The notes below the pieces were generated by a model, which ran no database searches, had not been told where the DNA came from, and saw nothing but the letters and a program-made list of their open reading frames with translations. A stretch of 20,799 bases of DNA from Streptomyces sp. NRRL S-31 (GTDB lineage Bacteria > Actinomycetota > Actinomycetes > Streptomycetales > Streptomycetaceae): assembly GCF_000718775.1 (NCBI RefSeq), contig NZ_JOCB01000128.1:1-20799 (forward strand). Reading direction: 5' to 3'. Of the stretch, positions 14,995 to 20,799 are shown one piece after another. Within the stretch, counting starts at the first letter, position 1. Each line of letters begins with the position of its first letter. The position numbers were made by a program, and so were the translations under genes.

Positions 14995-15103
14995 GGGCGT
15001 CCTCCTGTGGGTGGTCGCGCGCGGGGCGCACGCGCGGCGGAAGCCGCGTGACGGCACCGCCCCGCGCCTCTTGAGGCTGGCGCAGTCACCCTTCCTTTTA
15101 CAC

Positions 15104-15119
15104 ATACCGACCGGTTAGT
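15104..15119. promoter_or_regulatory. Candidate TetR operator upstream of the SDR/ligase/TetR operon
   Basis: ATACCGACCGGTTAGT contains the inverted repeat ACCG-AC-CGGT, with a further symmetric C/G pair three positions outside (15103 and 15118). It lies about 50 bp before the SDR start. ACCGACCGGT-type sites are a common TetR operator form in actinobacteria. The operon's own third-gene TetR is the natural binder, by inference. The preceding AT-richer stretch (CCTTTTACACAT) may hold the promoter. Confidence 0.55.
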
Positions 15120-15165
15120 CTGACGGCCGCTGAGCCGAGTCGCGTCGCGTCGAAGGAGACCGGTG

Positions 15166-15936
15166 GTGGAAGCCGTGCAGGATGCCGGAGTGGTCGTCAC
15201 GGGGGCTGGCGGAGGGATCGGCGCCGCCCTGGCCCGGCGGTTCGCCGCCGAGGGCGCCCGGGTCGTGGTGAACGACCTGGACGCCCGGAAGGCCGAGGCG
15301 GTGGCCGAGGAGATCGGCGGGACCGCCGTGCCCGGCGACGCCTCCGCGATCGTCGCCGACGCCCGGGACGCCCTGGGCGGCACGGTGGACGTCTACTGCG
15401 CCAACGCGGGGGTCGGCTTCCAGGACGGCGACCTCGGCGCGGCCCTGGACGAGCGGACCTGGGCGGCCGCCTGGGACGTCAACCTGATGGCCCACGTCCG
15501 CGCCGCCCACGCGCTGCTGCCCGACTGGCTGGAGCGCGGCGCCGGACGGTTCGTCTCCACCGTCTCCGCCGCCGGACTGCTGACGATGATCGGCGCCCCC
15601 TCCTACAGCGTGACCAAGCACGGCGCCTACGCCTTCGCCGAATGGCTGTCCCTGACGTACCGCCACCGGGGGATCGCGGTCCACGCCGTCTGCCCGCAGG
15701 GCGTCCGCACCGACATGCTGGCCGCCACCGGCAGCGCGGGCGACCTGGTGCTCCAGCCCACCGCCATCGAGCCGGAGGCCGTGGCCGACGCGCTGCTGAA
15801 GGGCATCGAGGAGGACCGCTTCCTGATCCTGCCGCACCCCGAGGTCGCCGACTTCTACCAGGCGCGGGCCGACGACCCCGAACGCTGGCTGACCACCATG
15901 AACCACATCCAGCAGAAGTGGGAGGCCGCCCGGTGA
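15166..15936 (+). CDS. Short-chain dehydrogenase/reductase (SDR)
   Basis: A 256-aa classical SDR that oxidises an alcohol or reduces a ketone with NAD(P). Cofactor motif TGAGGGIG begins at residue 12, and Asp37 after the second strand (VVNDLD) favours NAD. The CANAG motif follows, then the catalytic Ser134, Tyr147 and Lys151 (SYSVTKHG) in normal spacing. GTG 15166 is preferred because GGAG (15155-15158) lies 7 nt upstream; GTG 15163 would also work. The stop overlaps the acyl-CoA ligase start by 4 bp (GTGA), so the two are translationally coupled. In this setting a 3-hydroxyacyl-CoA or hydroxy-acid substrate is reasonable but unproven. Confidence 0.92.
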   Translation: MEAVQDAGVVVTGAGGGIGAALARRFAAEGARVVVNDLDARKAEAVAEEIGGTAVPGDASAIVADARDALGGTVDVYCANAGVGFQDGDLGAALDERTWAAAWDVNLMAHVRAAHALLPDWLERGAGRFVSTVSAAGLLTMIGAPSYSVTKHGAYAFAEWLSLTYRHRGIAVHAVCPQGVRTDMLAATGSAGDLVLQPTAIEPEAVADALLKGIEEDRFLILPHPEVADFYQARADDPERWLTTMNHIQQKWEAAR

Positions 15937-17597
15937 CCGCCTCCCCCTATGCCGCCCGGCCCTGGCTCGCGCTGCTCCAGGAGGCCCAGCGCGCCCCGGT
16001 CCACCCCGTCGACTCCCTCGCGCACGCCCTCGGCGACGCCGTCGCCGAGGCACCGGAACGCACCTTCCTCGCCTACTTCGACGCCCGCCTGAGCTACCGC
16101 GAGGTGGACGAGCTGACCGACTCCGTCGCCGCCCACCTCGCCGCGCGCGGCCTGGAACGCGGCGACCGGGTGGCCGTCCTGCTCCAGAACTCCCCGCACT
16201 TCGTACTCGCCGTGCTCGGCGCCTGGAAGGCCGGCGCGACCGTCGTCCCGGTCAACCCCATGTACAAGTCGGCCGAGGTGGCGCACGTCCTGCGGGACGC
16301 CGGGGCGACCGCGCTGATCTGCTCCGACCGGGCCTGGGAGACGTACCTCAGGCAGACGGCCGCCGGCTCGCCGGTGCGGATCGTGCTCACCGCGTGCGAG
16401 CGCGACTTCCAGACCCGCGACGACGCGCGCGTGCTGGGCTTCGAACGGCTGCCCAAGGCCCCGGACGCCGACGACCTGACGGCCGTAGCCCGGCGGGGCG
16501 GCCGGGCCCCGGAGGACCGCCTGCCGCGCCCCGCGGACATCGCGCTGATCAGCTACACCTCGGGCACCAGCGGCACGCCCAAGGGCGCCACCAACACGCA
16601 CGCCAACGTGATGCACAACGCCGAGCGGCAGGCCACCGGGCTCGGACTGCCCGAGGCGCCCGTGTACTACGCGCTCGCCCCCCTCTTCCACATCACCGGC
16701 ATGGTGTGCCAGCTCGGCGCCTGCCTGAACAGCGCGGGCACCCTGGTGCTCACCTACCGCTTCGAGCCCGGGGTCGTGCTGGCGGCCTTCGCCGAGCACC
16801 GCCCGCACTACACCGTCGGCCCCTCCACCGCCTTCATGGCGCTCGCCGCCCACCCGGACGTCACCCGCGAGCACTTCACCTCCTTCGTGAACATCTCCTC
16901 GGGCGGCGCCCCCGTGCCGCCGGCCCTGGTGGAGGGGTTCCGGGAGCGCTTCGGGCCGTACATCAGGGTCGGCTACGGCCTCACCGAGTGCACCGCGCCC
17001 TGCGCCTCCGTGCCGCCCCACCTCCAGGCGCCCGTGGACCCGGTCTCCGGCACGCTCTCCGTCGGCCTGCCCGGCGCCGACACCGTCGTGCGCGTCCTGG
17101 ACGACCGGGGCGCGGAGGTGCCCCTGGGCGAACACGGCGAGATCGCCGTGCGCGGGCCGCAGGTGGTGCCCGGCTACTGGCGCCGCCCCGACGCCACCGC
17201 CGAGACCTTCCCGGACGGCGAACTGCGCACCGGCGACATCGGGTTCATGGACGAGCGGGGCTGGCTGTACGTCGTGGACCGCAAGAAGGACATGATCAAC
17301 GCGTCCGGCTTCAAGGTGTGGCCGCGCGAGGTCGAGGACGTGCTGTACACCCACCCGGCGGTCCGCGAGGCGGCCGTCGTCGGGGTCCCCGACGGGTACC
17401 GTGGCGAGACCGTCAAGGCCTACATCAGCCTCCGTCCGGGGGCCGAGGCGGACCCGGACGAACTCGCGGCGTACTGCAAGGAGAGACTGGCCGCGTACAA
17501 ATACCCACGTCAGGTGGAGATCCTGCCCGACCTGCCGAAGACGGCGAGTGGGAAGATCCTCCGGCGGGAACTGCGTTCCCCCGGTGACCAGAACTGA
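15933..17597 (+). CDS. Acyl-CoA synthetase (AMP-binding, class I adenylate-forming)
   Basis: Activates a carboxylic acid through an acyl-adenylate to its CoA thioester. The 554-aa protein has the full motif set: P-loop YTSGTSGTPKGA at residues 208-219, APLFHITGM, VGYGLTE (A5), ELRTGDIGFMDERGWLYVVDRKKDMINASGFKVWPREVE (hinge and A8, positions about 430-470), and the catalytic Lys541 in PKTASGKILRR. GTG 15933 overlaps the SDR stop and is preceded by GGGAGG (15920-15925). A longer upstream frame runs inside the SDR gene and is not real. The motif set resembles long- and medium-chain fatty-acid or aromatic acyl-CoA ligases. Substrate is unknown. Confidence 0.93.
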   Translation: MTASPYAARPWLALLQEAQRAPVHPVDSLAHALGDAVAEAPERTFLAYFDARLSYREVDELTDSVAAHLAARGLERGDRVAVLLQNSPHFVLAVLGAWKAGATVVPVNPMYKSAEVAHVLRDAGATALICSDRAWETYLRQTAAGSPVRIVLTACERDFQTRDDARVLGFERLPKAPDADDLTAVARRGGRAPEDRLPRPADIALISYTSGTSGTPKGATNTHANVMHNAERQATGLGLPEAPVYYALAPLFHITGMVCQLGACLNSAGTLVLTYRFEPGVVLAAFAEHRPHYTVGPSTAFMALAAHPDVTREHFTSFVNISSGGAPVPPALVEGFRERFGPYIRVGYGLTECTAPCASVPPHLQAPVDPVSGTLSVGLPGADTVVRVLDDRGAEVPLGEHGEIAVRGPQVVPGYWRRPDATAETFPDGELRTGDIGFMDERGWLYVVDRKKDMINASGFKVWPREVEDVLYTHPAVREAAVVGVPDGYRGETVKAYISLRPGAEADPDELAAYCKERLAAYKYPRQVEILPDLPKTASGKILRRELRSPGDQN

Positions 17598-17625
17598 CAG
17601 CGACACGGAAAGGCGGGTGGCGGCA

Positions 17626-18219
17626 GTGCCCAGGACGACGGACGGAGACGGGACGCCTGTCCCGCAGCGGCTGCTGGCCGCCGCCACCCGGCTCTTCGCC
17701 GAGCGGGGCTACGACCGCACCTCCGTCCAGGAGATCGTGGAGGCGGCCGGCGTCACCAAGGGGGCGCTCTACCACTACTTCGGCTCCAAGGACGACCTGC
17801 TGCACGAGGTGTACGCGCGCGTGCTGCGCCTCCAGCAGGAGCGGCTGGACACCTTCGCGGGCGCCGACGAACCCGTGGAGCGGCGGCTGCGGGACGCGGC
17901 GGCCGACGTGGTCGTCACCACGATCGAGAACCTCGACGACGCGATGATCTTCTTCCGCTCCATGCATCATCTGAGCCCGGAGAAGTACAAGCAGGTCCGC
18001 GCCGAGCGCCGGCGCTACCACGAGCGGTTCCGCGCGCTCGTCGAGGAGGGCCAGCGGGAGGGCGTCTTCTCCACGGCGACCCCGGCCGACCTGGTGGTGG
18101 ACTACCACTTCGGTTCCGTCCACCACCTGTCGACGTGGTACCGCCCCGACGGCCCGCTCACCCCCCAGCAGGTCGCCGACCACCTCGCCGACCTGCTGCT
18201 GCGGGCGCTGCGCCCCTGA
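17626..18219 (+). CDS. TetR family regulator of the SDR/acyl-CoA ligase operon
   Basis: A 197-aa TetR-type repressor. The helix-turn-helix is near the N terminus (LLAAATRLFAERGYDRTSVQEIVEAAG, then VTKGALYHYFGSKDDLL). The ligand domain (FFRSMHHLSPEKYKQVRAERRRYHERF ... DYHFGSVHHLSTWYRPDGPLTPQQVADHLADLLL) resembles the KstR2-like group, whose known members respond to CoA thioesters. It follows the ligase by 28 bp in the same orientation and is probably the operon's third gene, giving autoregulation through the site at 15104-15119. GTG 17626 is chosen with GGTGG five bases upstream; GTG 17617 is an alternative that adds three residues. Confidence 0.9.
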   Translation: MPRTTDGDGTPVPQRLLAAATRLFAERGYDRTSVQEIVEAAGVTKGALYHYFGSKDDLLHEVYARVLRLQQERLDTFAGADEPVERRLRDAAADVVVTTIENLDDAMIFFRSMHHLSPEKYKQVRAERRRYHERFRALVEEGQREGVFSTATPADLVVDYHFGSVHHLSTWYRPDGPLTPQQVADHLADLLLRALRP

Positions 18220-18230
18220 GCCGAACGGCC

Positions 18231-18300
18231 CCGGCCGCCGCCTGGCCGGTGATCCGCTCGAAGAACCGGCCGCCGCCTAGCCGATGATCTGCTTGAAGAA
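18231..18300. repeat. Two-copy 35-bp tandem repeat at a convergent junction
   Basis: Copies at 18231-18265 and 18266-18300 are head to tail and differ at 4 of 35 positions. The right copy contains the last codons (FFKQIIG) and stop of the small membrane-protein gene on the minus strand. The left copy would encode FFERITGQ without a stop at that point. The repeat nearly fills the gap after the TetR gene. Confidence 0.95.
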
Positions 18301-18498
18301 GAGGACACCGGAGGCGGAACCCGTGGCCCCCACCGTCACCGCGACCGGCCACGCGCTGCCGGCCAACGCCGCCAGGACGGCGGCGCCGAGGCCGGACAGC
18401 GCGGCCAGCAGGAACACGAGGGCGGCGCGCTGGGTCAGCAGCGGCCCGTCACCGTCCGGGCGGCCGTGGCCGGTCCGGGACACGCCGCCCCCGCTCAC
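18277..18498 (-). CDS. Small two-helix membrane protein coupled to the PLP enzyme
   Basis: A 73-aa protein of unknown function. A polar Gly/Arg-rich N terminus of about 20 residues precedes two predicted membrane helices, about residues 24-44 (RAALVFLLAALSGLGAAVLAAL) and 48-68 (SAWPVAVTVGATGSASGVLFF), ending FFKQIIG. The start is GTG 18498, whose GTGA overlaps the TGA of the preceding PLP-enzyme gene by 4 bp, a classic translational coupling. A much longer frame through this region is antisense-like and lies inside the PLP gene. The tight coupling suggests a functional link to the enzyme, for instance membrane anchoring or product export, but this is inference. Confidence 0.75.
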   Translation of the reverse strand: MSGGGVSRTGHGRPDGDGPLLTQRAALVFLLAALSGLGAAVLAALAGSAWPVAVTVGATGSASGVLFFKQIIG

Positions 18499-19856
18499 CG
18501 GGCCCCGCCGGACGGCACGCCCGCCGGCTCCCGGGACGGGGCGCGCACACCGTCCCGCTCCGTCAGCTGCCAGGGGTCCTGGGCGGGCCGCAGGAGCGTG
18601 AACTCCACCCGGCCGTCCGCGCCCGCCCGGACCCCGTGCACGGCGGGTTCGGGCAGGCTGTTGTAGTGGAACGGCGTGGAGAAGTAGTACGCGCCGGTGT
18701 CCGGGACGACGACGAGGTCGCCCGGCTCCAGCGGCGGCAGCGCCCGGTCGCGGGCCAGCAGGTCGCCGGCGAAGCAGGCGGGACCGGCGACGTCCTGCCG
18801 CACCGGCCGCCCCCGCTTGGCCGCGCCGTGGCGGTCGTGCGCCTCGATCCGCAGCGGCCAGGCGTCCGGGCCGAACACGGTCCGGGTGGCGACCTGGACA
18901 CCGGCGTGGGTCACGGCGATCGGCCGGCCCCCGGCACTCTTGGTGTACTCGACGTACGCGGCCATGAAGCCGTTCTTGGCGAGGAGCGAACGGCCGAACT
19001 CGGTGACGATCCGGTACCCGCCCTCGAAGAGCCGCGGGGCGTGCGCCCGCAACTGCCCGACGTAGTCGGCGAACGTCGGTGTGACCTCGTCGTCGGCGAA
19101 GTTGACGGGGAGTCCGCCGCCGATGTCGATGCCCTCCACCCGGCCCCGGCCGAACGCCGCCGACACCTGGTCGGCGAAGTCCACCGCCTGCGCCACCCCG
19201 CGGGCCATCAGGTCCAGCGGGCAGCCCTGCGACCCGGTGTGCGTGTGCACCCAGGTCAGCCACGGGCGCTCGGCGAACGCCCGCAGCAGCCGCTCCCGGT
19301 TGCCGGGATCGGTCAGCGGCACGCCGAACTTCGAGGTGTGCGTGGCGGTGCTCATCGCGGCGATGGCGCCGCCGCCGACCTGGCAGTTGAGCCGTACGCC
19401 GATCCGTGACGCCGGGGCGCGGCCCGCCAGCAGTCCGTCGATCCGCTCCAGCTCCTGGAAGCTGTCCGCGTTGACGGCGACCCCCAGGGCCAGCGCCCGC
19501 TCCAGCTCGGCCCGGGACTTGGCCGGGGAGTCGAAGACGATCCGGTCGGCCGGGAACCCGGCCGCCAGCGCCCGCGCCAGTTCACCGGCGGTCGCGACCT
19601 CGCAGCCCATCCCGTGCCCCTCCAGTTCCCGCAGCACCGGCACGAGGCAGTTGGCCTTCGCGGCGAAGGTGTGGGTGACATCGGGCAGTCCGGGCGCGCC
19701 GGGGAAGGCCTCGTGCAGGGCCCCGACCGTGGCCGCGACGCCGTCGAGGTCGACGAAGCCGGCCAGCGAGGAACGGTCCGGGTCCAGCAGCCCCTGCCGC
19801 ACGGCCTCCTTCAGGATGTGTTCGCGGCGCACGGCGGCGCGGGTCACAGCGGTCAT
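18495..19856 (-). CDS. Fold-type III PLP-dependent decarboxylase-like enzyme
   Basis: A 453-aa enzyme of the alanine-racemase/ornithine-diaminopimelate decarboxylase fold. Lys67 in TFAAKANCL is the PLP Schiff-base lysine. SKFGV and HTHTGSQ (with the ring-stacking His206), the phosphate-binding IDIGGGLP (Gly247-249), TEFGRSL (Glu286) and the second-domain GPACFAGDLLARD with catalytic-type Cys361 complete the set; a Tyr-rich DTGAYYFSTPFHYNSLPEPAV closes the active site. It is not obviously LysA: the N-terminal extension and ending differ, and it resembles the Y4yA-type subgroup of uncertain function. ATG 19856 has GGAAGG seven bases upstream. It is coupled to a small membrane protein, with a PucR-type regulator upstream in the same direction. 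Substrate is unknown. Confidence 0.87.
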   Translation of the reverse strand: MTAVTRAAVRREHILKEAVRQGLLDPDRSSLAGFVDLDGVAATVGALHEAFPGAPGLPDVTHTFAAKANCLVPVLRELEGHGMGCEVATAGELARALAAGFPADRIVFDSPAKSRAELERALALGVAVNADSFQELERIDGLLAGRAPASRIGVRLNCQVGGGAIAAMSTATHTSKFGVPLTDPGNRERLLRAFAERPWLTWVHTHTGSQGCPLDLMARGVAQAVDFADQVSAAFGRGRVEGIDIGGGLPVNFADDEVTPTFADYVGQLRAHAPRLFEGGYRIVTEFGRSLLAKNGFMAAYVEYTKSAGGRPIAVTHAGVQVATRTVFGPDAWPLRIEAHDRHGAAKRGRPVRQDVAGPACFAGDLLARDRALPPLEPGDLVVVPDTGAYYFSTPFHYNSLPEPAVHGVRAGADGRVEFTLLRPAQDPWQLTERDGVRAPSREPAGVPSGGAR

Positions 19857-20035
19857 GGCGAACCTTCCGGTCTCGGGACGCGGTCCGGGGCCGGTGCCCC
19901 GGGCGTGCTCCCAGGCTGCTCGCCGCGCCCGCGCGCCGTCATCGTCGGTTCCGCAGAGGCGCACCCCCCGTGGCGGTGGCCGAGCCCAGCGGCCGGGCCC
20001 CGGTGGGCCGTGCCGTGGTGCGCGGGGACGAAGAA

Positions 20036-20059
20036 GCGCCCCCGTTTTGGTGGGGGCGC
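20036..20059 (-). terminator. Intrinsic terminator of the PucR-type regulator gene
   Basis: On the minus strand GCGCCCCC-ACCAAAAC-GGGGGCGC forms a perfect 8-bp stem with an 8-nt loop, followed by the U-rich CTTCTTCGTC. It lies 24 bp beyond the regulator stop at 20084 and is the most canonical terminator in the window. Confidence 0.8.
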
Positions 20060-20083
20060 ACGAAACGACCGGCGGCGCCCGCC

Positions 20084-20799
20084 TCACGCCCCGGGGGCCG
20101 GCCCCCGCTCCGGCTCCCCGGGACCGAGCCGCAGTTGCAGCTGCGCCAGCAGCCGGGCGTCCGCGTCGTCCAGGTCCAGGCCCGACACCGCGGCGATCCG
20201 GCCCAGCCGGTACCGCAGGCTGTTGGGGTGCAGCGAGAGGCTGCGCGCGGCGGCCGACACGTCACCGAAGTGGTCCAGGTAGGCCCGCAGGGACTCCACG
20301 AGGCGGCTGCCGGTGTGCTCGGCGTCGAACGCGGCCAGCCGCGCCACCGAGGTCCCGGGCGGCAGCTCCACGTCCCGCAGGGCGTCGAGCACTTGGAGGA
20401 CGCCGATCGTGTCGGCCACGTCCCCGACCCACGCGACGGCGCGCGCGCCCCCGGTCCACACCAAAGCCTTCAGCGCCTGCTCGGCGGTCCGGCGCGACTC
20501 CGCCGCCCGGGCCAGCACCGGCACCACCTCGCCCAGCCCCGCCCGCACCGGTACGCCGGTGGTCGCCGACAGCCGCGCGGTCAGCGAGGTGCCGAGTTTC
20601 GCCACCTGCGCCCGGGCCGTGCCCGGATCCGGGTCCAGCGCGCTCACCAGCACCAGCGCCCGGCCACCGGCCGGCACCAGCACGGCCCGGTGGCCGAGGG
20701 CCGCGCAGTGCAGGGCGAGCAGGGCGTACATCCGCGCCGGGTCGCCGAAGGGCCCCTGCTCCGGCGCGCCGGCCCCGCCCCCGACCGGCGCGCCGGCCC
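20084..20799 (-). CDS. PucR-type helix-turn-helix regulator, N-terminus beyond the window
   Basis: The C-terminal part of a PucR/CdaR-like transcription factor. An ATG exists at 20731, but the frame stays open to the right edge and encodes AGAPVGGGAGAP and GPFGDPARMYALLALH without a stop, so the gene most likely starts outside. The visible region has a GGDEF-like middle segment (VLVSALDPDPG ... PVRAGLGEVVPVLARAAESRRTAEQAL) and a C-terminal PucR HTH (LVESLRAYLDHFGDVSAAARSL, then LHPNSLRYRLGRIAAVSGLDL). Family members often control amino-acid or purine metabolism genes. It lies upstream of the PLP enzyme on the same strand but is separated by a terminator, so regulation of that enzyme is only a suggestion. 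Confidence 0.88.
   Translation of the reverse strand, partial: AGAPVGGGAGAPEQGPFGDPARMYALLALHCAALGHRAVLVPAGGRALVLVSALDPDPGTARAQVAKLGTSLTARLSATTGVPVRAGLGEVVPVLARAAESRRTAEQALKALVWTGGARAVAWVGDVADTIGVLQVLDALRDVELPPGTSVARLAAFDAEHTGSRLVESLRAYLDHFGDVSAAARSLSLHPNSLRYRLGRIAAVSGLDLDDADARLLAQLQLRLGPGEPERGPAPGA

Noticed and set aside
12394..15051. 885-codon plus-strand frame opposite the hydrolase and NamZ-like genes
   Set aside because: Spans two real minus-strand genes and the gap between them; low-complexity composition.
15064..15083. Inverted repeat around GCCTCTTGAGGC as a SoxR box
   Set aside because: SoxR sites are longer palindromes with a wider centre. This one has only 5-bp arms around a 2-bp centre and sits before unrelated genes.
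15642..15932. N-terminal extension of the acyl-CoA ligase inside the SDR gene
   Set aside because: Out-of-frame Arg/Pro-rich translation of the SDR. GTG 15933 with its own ribosome site is the start.
18158..18352. Short minus-strand frame encoding FFERITGQ
   Set aside because: It is the out-of-register duplicate of the small membrane protein's 3' end produced by the 35-bp repeat, not a separate gene.

Overview
The window reads as chromosomal DNA from a Streptomyces or close relative. GC content is very high throughout, codons end almost always in G or C, many starts are GTG, and genes of actinobacterial type are present: a class F sortase, a [2Fe-2S] SoxR, a YiaA-type membrane protein and several TetR regulators. 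No IS element, CRISPR array, tRNA or rRNA was seen. Nineteen genes are called. Two of them run off the window: the sortase on the left and the PucR-type regulator on the right.

Layout. 1-482: 3' part of a class F sortase, then a strong nested hairpin. 583-3171: aldehyde dehydrogenase and zinc alcohol dehydrogenase, an operon behind a palindromic operator and closed by a hairpin. 3172-3710: no intact gene, but a 55-bp tandem repeat and what may be a decayed gene. 3773-5662: a divergent TetR / acyl-CoA dehydrogenase pair whose shared promoter carries the same operator as the dehydrogenase operon. 5722-7303: YiaA-like protein, a second TetR, and a convergent MaoC hydratase, with a five-copy 19-bp repeat across the two stop codons. 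7374-9314: soxR, then a BKACE (DUF849) enzyme and a zinc-ribbon protein of unknown function. 9531-14994: three genes of hydrolytic type: a secreted penicillin-acylase-family Ntn hydrolase, an alpha/beta-hydrolase-like protein without an obvious signal peptide, and a Tat-exported NamZ-type muramidase. 15166-18219: an SDR / acyl-CoA ligase / TetR operon. 18277-19856: a fold-III PLP decarboxylase-like enzyme translationally coupled to a 73-residue membrane protein. 20084 to the end: a PucR-type regulator with a convincing terminator.

How the genes may work together (inference). Enzymes for nearly every step of an alcohol -> aldehyde -> acid -> acyl-CoA -> enoyl -> 3-hydroxy -> 3-keto sequence are spread over several transcription units, each with its own TetR: ADH, ALDH, acyl-CoA ligase, acyl-CoA dehydrogenase, MaoC hydratase and SDR. 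The BKACE could act on a beta-keto acid. No thiolase is present. Two operator families are each visible twice, which links separate units into small regulons.

The most unusual structural signal is that three convergent gene junctions carry short tandem duplications of different unit lengths (55, 19 and 35 bp). In two of them the repeat contains the 3' end and stop codon of a flanking gene. I found no clear evidence of a wholly new multi-gene system. The best candidates for unexplored biology are the PLP enzyme/small membrane protein pair and the zinc-ribbon protein.
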